A stretch of DNA of 64,000 nt from CAZJLP01 sp964546955. GTDB taxonomy: Bacteria > Verrucomicrobiota > Verrucomicrobiia > Opitutales > Opitutaceae. The notes beneath the pieces were generated by a model. It was given only the letters and a program-made list of their open reading frames with translations, made no database searches and had not been told where the DNA came from. Positions within the stretch are counted from its first letter, which is position 1, and each line of letters starts with the position of its first letter. The position numbers and the translations under genes are program-made. Shown here one piece after another: positions 52,306 through 61,598 of the stretch. Location of the stretch: NCBI GenBank assembly GCA_964546955.1, contig CAZJLP010000005.1:62001-126000 (forward strand). Direction: 5' to 3'.

Positions 52306-54840
52306 TTAATTAAGTTCTTGGTCCATTTGTTTCATTTCAGGTGTTTCCCGTTTGCTTTGCCAAAGGGCCCAACCGACTGCGCCCGCGCAAATGAGGGTGA
52401 CGACAATTCCGATTGCGGGTCCCCCGGTCGAACGCGGATCGAGGAGATTGTGGTCAATCACGATGCCGAGCGTAAGGAGACTGACCATGTTCATCACTTT
52501 GATCAGCGGATTGATGGCCGGCCCGGCCGTGTCTTTCAGTGGGTCGCCGACCGTATCTCCGGTGACGGCCGCCTTGTGTGCTTCGGAACCTTTGCCGCCG
52601 TAGTGTCCGTCCTCGATCAATTTTTTCGCGTTGTCCCACGCTCCGCCAGCGTTCGCCATAAAAACCGCGAGCAATTGTCCGGAAAGAATCGTGCCGGCGA
52701 GGAATCCTCCGAGCGCCTGGGTGCCGAGTAAAAAGCCGACCAGAATCGGCGTCAAAATGGCCAAGAATCCCGGACCGATCAACTCCTGCTGAGCGGTGGC
52801 GGTGCAGATGCCGACCACGCGGCCGTAGTCCGGCTTCTTTGCACCGCTCCAGATCTCCTGGTCGCGGAATTGCGCTCTGCACTCTTTGACGATCAGGAAC
52901 GCGGCGCGGCCCACCGCGCGAATCAACATCGAGCTAAAGAGGAAGGGCACCGCGCCGCCGAGAAGAAACCCAATGAAAACGATCGGGTGGGCGACCGTCA
53001 GTTTTCCCGCCTCGGCCAGGTATTGCGCGGACGTCATTTCGCTGATTTTGTCCTCGCTGCCGACGGCGATTACCGCGATGAAGCTTGCGAACAAGGATAC
53101 CGCCGCGATGACGGCCGAGCCGATCGCAATCCCTTTCGTTTCGGCCTTGGTCGTGTTTCCCACCGCGTCGAGGTCAGCCAGGATCTGCCGTGCGCGCCGA
53201 TAGCTTCCCTTTTCGCGGCGCTCCATTTCTTCCGCCTCATAACCCATCTCGCCGATCCCGTTTGCGTTGTCGGCCACGGGGCCGAAAACATCCATCGAAA
53301 TGGTGTTCCCTGTGAGAGTCAGCATGCCGATGCCGGTCATTGCGACTCCGTAGGCAACGAAGAGCGGCGGCGTGCCGAGATAGCACAGGTACGAGAGGAA
53401 GATAGCCACCGCGATCACGAAGACGGAGGCAACGGTGCTTTCGTAACCGACGGCGAAACCTTGAATGATGTTGGTCGCATGCCCTGTCTGGCAGCTTTTG
53501 GCCAGGCCCCGCACTGGAGCATGGGAGGTATGGGTGAAATAGCTGGTCACCTTGTTGAGCGCGATCGCCAAGACGACGCCGATCAGGCAGGTGAGGACAG
53601 GCCGCATATCTGTGTTGGGCAATCCGAACGTAGCCCACCAAGGCAACGAGGAAGGATCCCCTCCGGGGAAACCAGCCTTGGCCATCGGATTTGCGGCAAG
53701 GTAGGTGGAATCGAAGCGAAGATAGAACGCGCCGAGGATGAAGAAGCCGAGGACAGAAATGGCCGAGCCGATCCAGAAGCCATTGTGGACGCTGCGAAGG
53801 GCGGTGTCCGAAGTGTCCTTTGCCCCGGCCTTGACGGTGTACGTGCTGATGATCGATCCGAGCACCCCGATGCCGCGAACCAGCAGAGGAAAGATGACGC
53901 CGATATGGCCGAAACTCGCCAGGCCGAGGATCATGGCGGCGACGATAGTGACTTCGTAGCTCTCGAAGATATCGGCGGCCATGCCGGCGCAATCGCCAAC
54001 ATTGTCACCGACATTGTCCGCAATGGTGGCGGCATTGCGCGGATCGTCTTCGGGGATATTTCTCTCGATTTTTCCCACGAGGTCCGCGCCCACGTCGGCG
54101 GCCTTCGTGTAAATGCCGCCACCCACGCGCATGAACAGCGCTAGCAATGTGCCGCCAAAGCCAAATCCAAGCAGGGCTTCGTAGGCTTGTTCTCCATACG
54201 CCAAAAAAATGACGGTTCCGCCGAGCAGTCCCAAGCCGTCGGTCAACATGCCCGTCACGGTTCCCGTGCGATAGCCAAGTTGCATCGCCTCGCCATAAGA
54301 CCGGGTCGCGGCGGCCGCCACGCGCAGATTCCCGGTCGTCGCGAGCCTCATGCCGACAAAGCCAACGGTCCAACTGAAGAGCGACCCAAGGAGAAAGGCT
54401 CCCGCGCGGCCGAACTGGAAGGCCGAGTCGTGGCCTTGGGTCGTGAAGAAGAGGATGACGGTGATCAGGATGATCAATGGACCGATTTTCCGAAACTGCG
54501 CCGACATATACGCGTTTGCTCCTTCCCGGACGGCGGACGCCACCGCCTGCATTCGGTGCGTGCCGGAGTCCGCGCGTTTTATCTGCAGGGCAAGCATCCA
54601 GGCGTAGAGGAGCCCGGCGATGGCGACTCCGAGAACCACGAGAAGAGCCGTAATCTCGAGGGCGGTATACTTGGGATCGTTGAAAAGTTTGAAGTACTCG
54701 AAGCCTCGGGCTGGCGGCGCGCCCGGGACCGCCCCCAGATGCGATTGCGCATAGAATGCCGCCGGGAAAAATGCGGCAAGGCACCATAGGTACATTCGCG
54801 GCAGACGGCGGCGAAAAGACTTGGAGGGGACGAGGGACAT
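52306..54840 (-). CDS. hppA: Membrane pyrophosphatase, K+-independent type by motif
   Basis: This 844-aa ion-pumping pyrophosphatase couples PPi hydrolysis to H+ (possibly Na+) transport. Family sequences include GGGIYTKAADVGADLVGKIERNIPEDDPRNAATIADNVGDNVGDCAGMAAD (PPi/Mg site) and ADNANGIGEM. The K+-type switch reads GNTTKAETKG, with Lys and Thr as in K+-independent enzymes. An extra N-terminal signal-like span precedes the usual start (residues ~16-31; ATG 54795 is an alternative). It conserves energy from biosynthetic PPi. Confidence 0.95.
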   Translation of the reverse strand: MSLVPSKSFRRRLPRMYLWCLAAFFPAAFYAQSHLGAVPGAPPARGFEYFKLFNDPKYTALEITALLVVLGVAIAGLLYAWMLALQIKRADSGTHRMQAVASAVREGANAYMSAQFRKIGPLIILITVILFFTTQGHDSAFQFGRAGAFLLGSLFSWTVGFVGMRLATTGNLRVAAAATRSYGEAMQLGYRTGTVTGMLTDGLGLLGGTVIFLAYGEQAYEALLGFGFGGTLLALFMRVGGGIYTKAADVGADLVGKIERNIPEDDPRNAATIADNVGDNVGDCAGMAADIFESYEVTIVAAMILGLASFGHIGVIFPLLVRGIGVLGSIISTYTVKAGAKDTSDTALRSVHNGFWIGSAISVLGFFILGAFYLRFDSTYLAANPMAKAGFPGGDPSSLPWWATFGLPNTDMRPVLTCLIGVVLAIALNKVTSYFTHTSHAPVRGLAKSCQTGHATNIIQGFAVGYESTVASVFVIAVAIFLSYLCYLGTPPLFVAYGVAMTGIGMLTLTGNTISMDVFGPVADNANGIGEMGYEAEEMERREKGSYRRARQILADLDAVGNTTKAETKGIAIGSAVIAAVSLFASFIAVIAVGSEDKISEMTSAQYLAEAGKLTVAHPIVFIGFLLGGAVPFLFSSMLIRAVGRAAFLIVKECRAQFRDQEIWSGAKKPDYGRVVGICTATAQQELIGPGFLAILTPILVGFLLGTQALGGFLAGTILSGQLLAVFMANAGGAWDNAKKLIEDGHYGGKGSEAHKAAVTGDTVGDPLKDTAGPAINPLIKVMNMVSLLTLGIVIDHNLLDPRSTGGPAIGIVVTLICAGAVGWALWQSKRETPEMKQMDQELN

Positions 54841-54859
54841 AAAACGTGGCAGGGATCGA

Positions 54860-55630
54860 TCAGGTATTCGCCGACTTCCACCATTTGGCGTGAAGCGTTT
54901 CCAACTCGTCCCGGCTCGGCATCGGGAAGTACCGGAACGAGTCGCCGCCTTGGGCCGCGACGTAGAATCCGCGATGCAGTGTGCGGAAGAGCAAGTGGTG
55001 TTGCAGATCGCGGATCACTGTCTTTGCCGTTTTGTTTGGCTTTGTCCGCAACTCCCGGAGGCAATCGCGCAGGTGCTCCAAATTGCCGTACGGCAGGTTG
55101 TCGACTTCCCGATCGTCAGGATCCCGGCTTAACCCATCCAGGCGCAAGTCCGCGAACACCACGGCCGGCAAGGAAACCCGTTGGCTGGAATCGGTGATGT
55201 GGCGAGCGAGAGTGAGCGGATCGAGCAGGCTGACAATCCGGGGCGTGGCCGGGCAAAGCTCCTGGTAGAGATGAAACCGAGCGCCATCCTCGGCGGGATG
55301 CGGCCGGTGTGGAAGTGTCAGCACTCGTCCGTCGATGGTCGCGAGATGAAGCGTTTCAAGCGCTTCAACCGGAGTTTGTTCCAGCACCCGGTAAACGCTC
55401 AAATACAGCGATCGGCGAGGCTCGGCGGGGTTGGATCGGTTGAGCGAGGGATCGATCCGCAGCGCGAGCAGTTGTGCGGTCGCATAGGAATCGGTCACCT
55501 TGAAGAAAATGGCCTGGCCCCGGGAGCGGTTCTGCGGTCCGACTGCAAAGTAGTGTCCGAATTGCTCCGGCGGCAAATGAGAGGCAATGAGGGCCTCTGG
55601 AATCAGTGACAAATACACGAAGGCTTTCAT
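54860..55630 (-). CDS. Conserved protein of unknown function beside hppA
   Basis: This 256-aa soluble protein begins KAFVYLSLIPEALIASHLPPEQFGHYFAVG, then RGQAIFFKV, a pattern I recall from uncharacterised proteins in varied bacteria. It has a C-terminal helical part and no signal. It lies 19 bp upstream of hppA on the same strand and is likely co-transcribed. Function is not known. Confidence 0.75.
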   Translation of the reverse strand: MKAFVYLSLIPEALIASHLPPEQFGHYFAVGPQNRSRGQAIFFKVTDSYATAQLLALRIDPSLNRSNPAEPRRSLYLSVYRVLEQTPVEALETLHLATIDGRVLTLPHRPHPAEDGARFHLYQELCPATPRIVSLLDPLTLARHITDSSQRVSLPAVVFADLRLDGLSRDPDDREVDNLPYGNLEHLRDCLRELRTKPNKTAKTVIRDLQHHLLFRTLHRGFYVAAQGGDSFRYFPMPSRDELETLHAKWWKSANT

Positions 55631-56022
55631 TGGGAAGCGCCGTGCCGTGGAATTGGCGCGACGGATCAGGTTAAGCTGGACGCGATATTCCGGCTACGCG
55701 CCCCTTGCCCAATGCTGCGTGAGAATTGCTTTGTCTCACGCGCCCGTACAGCGGCGGCATCGTTCTCGTGTGCTAGTCGATGATTCTGCGAAGCGCCCAG
55801 CCTAGAACTCGCAACGCCAGAACCTCCCGCTCCGGCGCGCCCCAAGATTTGCATAGCACTCGCCAATCCATGCGCAGCCCGTGGAAGGCCCATAAGCTAC
55901 CATCCAAAGCGTGACTTTGAGCATCCAAAACTCCGGCAACGAGCTCGATCGGAAGGACTGCCCGCCCTTCACGACCGCTCCCAGGGAGGCTTTCTGACCT
56001 CAACTCTCAACCGACAATCACC
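55631..56022. other. Intergenic region without an assignable gene
   Basis: A 392-bp divergent gap. It must contain promoters for the hppA side (minus) and the DHOD-HemN operon (plus). An open minus-strand frame at 55773-56003 has no family features. I see no strong repeat or FNR box. Confidence 0.4.
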
Positions 56023-57012
56023 ATGAACCTGGCGGTAAATTATATGGGATTGAAACTGGCAAACCCGATTATCCCGGGAGCATCGCCTTTCTCTACCAAC
56101 CTCGATCAAGTTCGGCGGTTAGAGGATGCCGGCGCAGCAGCCATCGTCATGCATTCGTTGTTCGAGGAGCAGATCGTCCAGGAAACGGTGGCGCATCTGC
56201 CGCCTTGTCGGGTTCTCGATCCGCGCTTTTCCGAGGCCGTCTCGTTTTTTCCCCGTCCCAGCGCTTTCCCTCTCGGCCCGCAGGAATACCTGGAGCAGCT
56301 CCGGCGAGTCAAAGAGGCGGTGCATGTCCCCGTCATTGCGTCGCTGAACGGCGCGCATCCTGGAAGCTGGATCGAGTACTCGCGGCTGCTGGAGCAGGCG
56401 GGCGCGCGAGCGCTCGAGCTGAATGTATATTTTCTGCCATCGGAGCCCGATTGTAGCGGGCTGGAGGTCGAGCATCGGCTTTTCGAGATCGTGCGGGAGG
56501 TGCGGGACACGGTTCAGATCCCCATCGCCGTGAAACTTTCGCCCTTTTATTCGTCGCTTCCGCATGTGGTCGAACAGCTGCGCGGCTTGGGCGTGAACTC
56601 GGTGGTCCTCTTCAGCCGGTTCAGTCAACCGGAGATCGACATCGAGCAGTTGGAAACCAGGCCTGCTTTGGAGTTGTCGGATTCGTCCGAATTGCTGCTC
56701 CGGTTGCGCTGGACCGCGATGCTCACCAAACGAATCAAGTTGCCGATTGTCGTGAGCGGGGGAGTGCACACCTACTCAGACGTGGTCAAGGCAATCATGA
56801 CCGGAGCGACCGCGGTACAGACCGTCTCGGCTCTGCTGAAGAACGGACCCGACTATCTCGGCGTCCTTGTGCGCGAACTCCGCGAGTTCATGGACGAGCA
56901 GGATTACTCTTCGATCGAGCGTTTTCAGGGATGCCTCAGCCTCAAGTACTGCCCGAACCCGGAGGCCTTCGAGCGCACCAACTACCTGAGAACTCTGCAA
57001 CTGCGACCATAA
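56023..57012 (+). CDS. Dihydroorotate dehydrogenase-like flavoprotein
   Basis: This 329-aa FMN-barrel protein (YMGLKLANPIIPGASPFSTNLDQVRRLEDAGAAAIVMHSLFEEQI; AVKLSPF; VVSGGVHTYSDVVKAIMTGATAVQTVSALLKNGP) is of the PyrD-like type found in anaerobes and often not involved in pyrimidine synthesis. Its stop shares a base with the HemN ATG. The physiological role is uncertain. Confidence 0.82.
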   Translation: MNLAVNYMGLKLANPIIPGASPFSTNLDQVRRLEDAGAAAIVMHSLFEEQIVQETVAHLPPCRVLDPRFSEAVSFFPRPSAFPLGPQEYLEQLRRVKEAVHVPVIASLNGAHPGSWIEYSRLLEQAGARALELNVYFLPSEPDCSGLEVEHRLFEIVREVRDTVQIPIAVKLSPFYSSLPHVVEQLRGLGVNSVVLFSRFSQPEIDIEQLETRPALELSDSSELLLRLRWTAMLTKRIKLPIVVSGGVHTYSDVVKAIMTGATAVQTVSALLKNGPDYLGVLVRELREFMDEQDYSSIERFQGCLSLKYCPNPEAFERTNYLRTLQLRP

Positions 57013-58412
57013 TGATTTCGCTTAATGACCAAAACGCTCCGACCGCCTCGCGGTTGGAGAGCCTGCTCGGCAAATACAACGTGTCGGGTCCACGCTACAC
57101 CTCGTATCCGACCGCGCCGCAATTTCGCACCGACTGGGATCAGGAGGTCCTGGCTGAAGAGCTGAGGAGCGACAATGCGAACTCGGCGTCGCCCTTGTCT
57201 CTGTACGTGCATCTGCCGTTTTGCGAACAACGTTGCTGGTTCTGCGGATGTACGACGGTCATCACGCGAAACCATCGGGTGACCGCGTCCTACCTGGATG
57301 ACGTCGAGCGTGAAATGTCGCTCGCAGCCGGCGAGATCAACTGCGAACGCCCGGTGGTCCAGGCCCACTTCGGAGGAGGAACTCCCACTTTCCTTAGCGC
57401 CGAGGAGCTCTTGCGTTTGGCCGCGATGCTGCAGACACGTTTTCGGTTCTCGGATGCGACCGAGTTTTCGGTCGAGATCGATCCCCGCCATCTCACTCCC
57501 GAACATGTAGCGGCGTTTCGCTCCATGGGTTGCAATCGCGCCTCTCTGGGAGTTCAGGATTTCAACCGCAAGGTCCAACGCGCAGTACATCGGGTTCAGC
57601 CTCGCGAGATGACGGAAAATGCGGTGTGCCAGCTTCGCGATGCCGGCTTTCGATCGATCAACCTCGATCTGATTTACGGGCTGCCGCAACAGACCCCCGC
57701 GTCGTTCGAGGAAACGTTGGACCAGGTGTTGGCGTTGAAACCGGACCGCCTCGCGGTTTTCAGCTATGCGCATATCCCGACCATCAAGCCGGCGCAACGA
57801 ATCTTCGATCAGCAGGGCGGGCTCCCGTCTCCGGACGAGAAATTGGCGATGCTGGCGCTTTCCGTGGCGAAACTCACGCAGGCGGGGTACTGCTGCATCG
57901 GCATGGATCACTTCGCCAAGGCGGACGACGAACTGGCGATTGCCCAGCGCAATGGAACCTTGCATCGAAATTTCCAGGGCTACACCACGTGCTCGGAAGC
58001 GTCATTGTACGCTTTCGGCATGTCCGCCATCTCCCAAACGCGGTACTCGTACCGACAGAATCACAAGGGCCTGGCGGACTACAGCCGGGCCATCCGCGGA
58101 GGCTCGCTGCCAACCGAACGTGCTCTGCTTGTCTCGGAAGAGGATTTGATTCGCCGGGAGATCATCCGGCGCATCATGTGTGACGGGCAGGTGTCGTATG
58201 CAGCCCTCTCGAGTCGGCTGCAGATTGACTTCGAACGGTGCTTCGCGAACGAGATCGAATCTCTCAATTCTTTGGAGGCCGATGGTCTAGTCGAACGCTT
58301 TAAGGGAGGCTTCACCATCACTCCCATTGGTCGACTGCTGGTTCGGATCATTGCCATGCGTTTTGACGCGTATCTCGGAGCAGGCCCCAAAACATTCTCC
58401 CGTACCATTTGA
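57012..58412 (+). CDS. hemN: Oxygen-independent coproporphyrinogen III dehydrogenase
   Basis: This 466-aa radical SAM enzyme converts coproporphyrinogen III to protoporphyrinogen IX without oxygen. The cluster motif is CEQRCWFCGC (C71, C75, C78, C80), with HFGGGTPTFL and a HemN C-terminal domain. N-terminal YNVSGPRYTSYPTAPQF is HemN-specific. It overlaps the DHOD-like stop and starts the haem branch under low oxygen. The frame upstream of 57012 is a shadow. Confidence 0.95.
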   Translation: MISLNDQNAPTASRLESLLGKYNVSGPRYTSYPTAPQFRTDWDQEVLAEELRSDNANSASPLSLYVHLPFCEQRCWFCGCTTVITRNHRVTASYLDDVEREMSLAAGEINCERPVVQAHFGGGTPTFLSAEELLRLAAMLQTRFRFSDATEFSVEIDPRHLTPEHVAAFRSMGCNRASLGVQDFNRKVQRAVHRVQPREMTENAVCQLRDAGFRSINLDLIYGLPQQTPASFEETLDQVLALKPDRLAVFSYAHIPTIKPAQRIFDQQGGLPSPDEKLAMLALSVAKLTQAGYCCIGMDHFAKADDELAIAQRNGTLHRNFQGYTTCSEASLYAFGMSAISQTRYSYRQNHKGLADYSRAIRGGSLPTERALLVSEEDLIRREIIRRIMCDGQVSYAALSSRLQIDFERCFANEIESLNSLEADGLVERFKGGFTITPIGRLLVRIIAMRFDAYLGAGPKTFSRTI

Positions 58413-58420
58413 CCTCGTCC

Positions 58421-58858
58421 ATGCCTTTCAGGATCTGCAAGACTTTTACCGTCGAGAATGGGCACTTGCTCTCAAAGCACTCGGGCAAGTGTCGGTTTCC
58501 CCACGGACATAGCCGCCGAATCGAGATCGTACTCGAATCGCCAGGCCTCGACTGCAACGATATGGTTTGCGATTTCAAACGATTGAAAGAGCTGGTGCAG
58601 GGTTTCGTCGACCGGCTCGATCACGCAATGTGTATCAATACCGCGGACACGCATTACGCCTTTTATAGCCAAGCCTACCCGCGGATCGTTCCGTTCAAGG
58701 ATGCCGATCCGACAAGCGAACTGATGGCCAAGACCCTTTTTGACGAAACCTTGGCTGCCTTAGCCCGGGATCCCATTTGCGCGGGAGGACACCCGATCAG
58801 AGTGGTACGCGTGCGCATCCACGAAACGGACACGAGCTGGGCGGAGTACGAGCGCTGA
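58421..58858 (+). CDS. 6-pyruvoyl-tetrahydropterin synthase / QueD-like protein
   Basis: The 145-aa product (ATG 58421; a TTG at 58409 overlapping the HemN stop is possible) has zinc His H15, H28, H30 (ENGHLL, PHGH), a catalytic Cys C24, MVCDFKRLKELV and LDHAMCIN. This is the PTPS/QueD fold. No other queuosine gene is nearby, so the exact product is uncertain. It lies between hemN and pdxH. Confidence 0.88.
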   Translation: MPFRICKTFTVENGHLLSKHSGKCRFPHGHSRRIEIVLESPGLDCNDMVCDFKRLKELVQGFVDRLDHAMCINTADTHYAFYSQAYPRIVPFKDADPTSELMAKTLFDETLAALARDPICAGGHPIRVVRVRIHETDTSWAEYER

Positions 58859-58862
58859 CCCG

Positions 58863-59441
58863 ATGGACAATCCCCTTCCGCTCTTCCGAGAATGGTATGG
58901 GATGGCTCAACGCCACTCGCAGGTGGCCGATGCCTCGGTGATGTCGCTCGCTACCTCGAGCAGAGAGGGCCGACCCTCCGTACGCATGGTCCTGCTGAAA
59001 GGGTTCGATGAGCAAGGTTTTGTATTTTATACCAACCTCTCGAGCCCTAAAGCCAAGGACTTGGCGGAGAATCCCCAGGCAGAGCTTTGTTTCCATTGGG
59101 CGCCATTGAGCAAACAAGTGCGCATCCATGGAGGGGTCGAACCGGTGCCCCTGCAGGAGGCAGACGCCTATTTTGCCTCTCGGCCCCGGCTCAGCCAATT
59201 GGGGGCATGGGTCTCACATCAGTCGACAGTGATGCCTCACGCGCTGAGTCTGGAGACAGCCGTGGCTTCCGCGGCGATACGCTTCGGAACCGGCCCCGTG
59301 CCACGTCCGTCGCACTGGTCGGGATTCAGGCTGAAACCGACTACCATCGAGTTTTGGATCGAAAAGCCCTTTCGTCATCACGATCGTTTCTTGTACCGCA
59401 AGACCGCCGACGGGTGGTCGAAGGAGCGCCTCTTTCCATAA
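58863..59441 (+). CDS. pdxH: Pyridoxamine 5'-phosphate oxidase
   Basis: This 192-aa FMN enzyme makes pyridoxal 5'-phosphate. Family segments: SVRMVLLKGFDEQGFVFYTNLSSPKAKDL, ELCFHWAPLSKQVRI, VSHQS and the C-terminal HWSGFRLKPTTIEFW...LYRKTADGWSKERLFP. It starts 4 bp after the PTPS gene and closes the DHOD-hemN-PTPS-pdxH operon. Confidence 0.94.
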   Translation: MDNPLPLFREWYGMAQRHSQVADASVMSLATSSREGRPSVRMVLLKGFDEQGFVFYTNLSSPKAKDLAENPQAELCFHWAPLSKQVRIHGGVEPVPLQEADAYFASRPRLSQLGAWVSHQSTVMPHALSLETAVASAAIRFGTGPVPRPSHWSGFRLKPTTIEFWIEKPFRHHDRFLYRKTADGWSKERLFP

Positions 59442-59524
59442 GGTGCCAGGGGGGGCGAGTCGCGGTGTGGACTGGCGAAAAAAGATTCGGGCTCACGACC
59501 AACGATCCGGTGAATCGGAAAGGC

Positions 59525-59881
59525 CTAGGCTTCCGTTTTCGGCAGGCTAGCGGGAATTTCGACCGGATGGGGATGGCGGCGCTTTTCTTCGCTGCGATGC
59601 GTCCGTTCCGACAACATGCGATTCAGTTTTTCCACCACGAGTGTAACCGACCTGTACAGATTGTCCGTGCTTTTGGAGACGACAAGGTCGGGGCCGCGCA
59701 ACTCAACGACCGCTTTCGCGGTGTAGTACTTCTCGCCCGCGTGGAGACCGGTATCTTGGAGATCCAGTCGGATCCGGACAATATGCCGGTTGTGCCGCAG
59801 CAATTTCTCCAATTTGTGATTGATGTCTTCCAGCGCGCTATCGCTGAGGACGTGTCCGGTGACTAGAATCTTGGGGTTCAT
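59525..59881 (-). CDS. hpf: Ribosome hibernation promoting factor, short form
   Basis: This 118-aa protein has the RaiA/HPF beta-alpha fold (ILVTGHVLSDSALEDINHKLEKLLRH, RIRLDLQDTG, YTAKAVVELRGPDLVVSKSTDNLYRSVTLVVEKLNRML) without the long dimerisation domain. It silences ribosomes in stationary phase. It lies next to stress-protein genes. Confidence 0.88.
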   Translation of the reverse strand: MNPKILVTGHVLSDSALEDINHKLEKLLRHNRHIVRIRLDLQDTGLHAGEKYYTAKAVVELRGPDLVVSKSTDNLYRSVTLVVEKLNRMLSERTHRSEEKRRHPHPVEIPASLPKTEA

Positions 59882-59960
59882 GACTGAAAATCGAGACTGG
59901 CCTTGAGCTCCGCGATTGCCGGGATCGGCAGGAGTTGGGCGCGTCGGTCTGACGTGGCGT

Positions 59961-60140
59961 CTATGCTTGTGCCTTTCGTGCCTTCCGCCCCGCCGTGCGG
60001 TTCGTTGCCGAGGGAGGGGCGTCCACGCGCCCAGGAGCGATTCCCTTGCCCTGCTTGGCGAGGTCGAGGAAGAACTGATTCTTGCGTTCGAGGAGCCTTT
60101 GTTCGTCTGAAAAACTCAGGATGGGTTCGTCGCGTTTCAT
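59961..60140 (-). CDS. Small basic protein of unknown function
   Basis: The 59-aa product from ATG 60140 (KRDEPILSFSDEQRLLERKNQFFLDLAKQGKG, then a basic tail) is plausible: one helix with a regular charged pattern. An overlapping frame on the same strand ends at the hpf start but looks random. No family is recognised. The region 59882-59960 to hpf holds nothing clear. Confidence 0.5.
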   Translation of the reverse strand: MKRDEPILSFSDEQRLLERKNQFFLDLAKQGKGIAPGRVDAPPSATNRTAGRKARKAQA

Positions 60141-60315
60141 AGTGAGATAAGAGGGGGGTTGGAGTGCGCACGAAGTATAACTGACCGCCTTGCGGCGGGC
60201 TGCGCATGTTTTGGCGAGTAATGGCCCATTCTTGCCCGAAGCCACCTCAAGAAGTGCGCACGATGTGACAATCCCTGCGGTGAAAAATGCCCGGCGTTTC
60301 GACTATGCTACGATC

Positions 60316-60843
60316 ATGAGCACGATTCTCGTTCCAATCGATTTTTCGGACGGCACCCCTGCAGTTCTGGAACACGCCGTAACGCGGGCCAGGGATTGCC
60401 AGGCGGATCTCGTGCTGTTGCATGCGATCAACTCTGACGCGGATTTTCGCAGTTTTCCGACGTTTCACAACCAGACACCCCAATGCGAGCAACGGCGGGC
60501 GAGACGCCGCTTGAACCAATTCACTGTCACCGTACGACGAGCAAGCGTAGCCGTCTCGAACTGTGCTGTGCGGGGTGGCGCGGTTACAACGATTCTAGAC
60601 GCGGCCAAAAGGCTTCAACCGGCCTTCATCGTCATGGGCTCGCACGGTTACGAACCGCGCTCCGAAATCGCCTTCGGGCCGACCGTCGAAGGCGTTTTGG
60701 AAAAGGCGCCGTGCGCGGTGGAAGTTGTCCCGACGCGAAATGCGCAACCCAGAAGCCTAAAGGATACTCTTCAGTATCTCGCCAGGGCACTCTGCGAGAG
60801 AGAGCAATCGAAGAAGCCCTGCACTGCTTCACGACGTTCTTAA
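60316..60843 (+). CDS. uspA: Universal stress protein
   Basis: This 175-aa UspA protein begins TILVPIDFSDGTPAVLEHAV, with VMGSHGYEPRSEIAFGPTVEGVL near its end, close to the ATP-binding pattern. The C-terminal ~35 residues are basic and unlike other Usp proteins. Start ATG 60316; upstream frame is shadow. It stands alone (third Usp in the window). Confidence 0.9.
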   Translation: MSTILVPIDFSDGTPAVLEHAVTRARDCQADLVLLHAINSDADFRSFPTFHNQTPQCEQRRARRRLNQFTVTVRRASVAVSNCAVRGGAVTTILDAAKRLQPAFIVMGSHGYEPRSEIAFGPTVEGVLEKAPCAVEVVPTRNAQPRSLKDTLQYLARALCEREQSKKPCTASRRS

Positions 60844-61035
60844 TTAAGAGCCTCCAACTCGGGCCAAAGGGATTAAAGGGTAGGGAGAGGCCCGCCTCTA
60901 CCTCGCGATCCGTTGTTCGGGCTTCTGAACCAATATCTTGGAGAATAGCGGTAGGAAGCGTCACTCAAGATATGCATACGAATCGCCAAGGGGTGCGGCG
61001 CAGGGAGCAAGCTTTTGTGTTAAGACTTGGCCACT

Positions 61036-61560
61036 ATGAAACGCGCTTTCTTAGACGCCCTGGGCGCGCGCCGGGCGGTCATCAAACACCTCTGGGAGGC
61101 GGTGCTCCGGCAAGCGCCAGTGCATACGCCGTTAGGCCATCCGGATACCCTGATCTACATGATGGACGAGACTCTGGATCGATTGTTTTCGCTGACGCGC
61201 AGCCGCTCCACCCCTGAGTGGCTCGCGGAACATCCGTTGACGGGTCCTCCTCTCGGAAAATCCTGTCGCTGTGCACTGAATCCATTGCTGACGTATTTCT
61301 TTGCGGCGGAATCCGCGTTGGTCGCGACAATACGATTGCTCAAGCCGTGCCCAGAGTTTTCCGAGCACGACATCCTCGTGTCAGAGAGCCAGCTCCTCTT
61401 TTCGCTGCATGTCTTGGGCCATCAGGAAATGAATGCTTTCTGTGAAGTGTGTCAGATCGAAATTCCTTCGGCGAACGGAAGCAATCCGAGCGCCGCGGTG
61501 CCAAGTTTCTGCCCCTTCAAGGCTGAACTGCGCGAAATCGAAGCCGCCAAGAACGGATGA
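61036..61560 (+). CDS. Protein of unknown function with Cys/His clusters
   Basis: The ~174-aa product has hydrophobic helices and Cys/His pairs (KSCRCALNPLLTYFF, LLKPCPEFSEHD, LHVLGHQEMNAFCEVCQ, SFCPFK). The pattern may bind metal. No family is recognised. A TTG start 9 bp earlier is possible. The 190-bp upstream gap (from 60844) has no clear gene. Confidence 0.6.
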   Translation: MKRAFLDALGARRAVIKHLWEAVLRQAPVHTPLGHPDTLIYMMDETLDRLFSLTRSRSTPEWLAEHPLTGPPLGKSCRCALNPLLTYFFAAESALVATIRLLKPCPEFSEHDILVSESQLLFSLHVLGHQEMNAFCEVCQIEIPSANGSNPSAAVPSFCPFKAELREIEAAKNG

Positions 61561-61598
61561 AACTCAGGCTGCACGACAAGGGTCGTGCGCCTCACCCT

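Noticed and set aside
55773..56003. 76-aa minus-strand ORF in the DHOD upstream gap
   Set aside because: No ribosome site, motif or neighbour support.
59878..60207. 109-aa ORF ending at the hpf start
   Set aside because: Random-looking sequence; the overlapping 59961-60140 frame has a more protein-like pattern.
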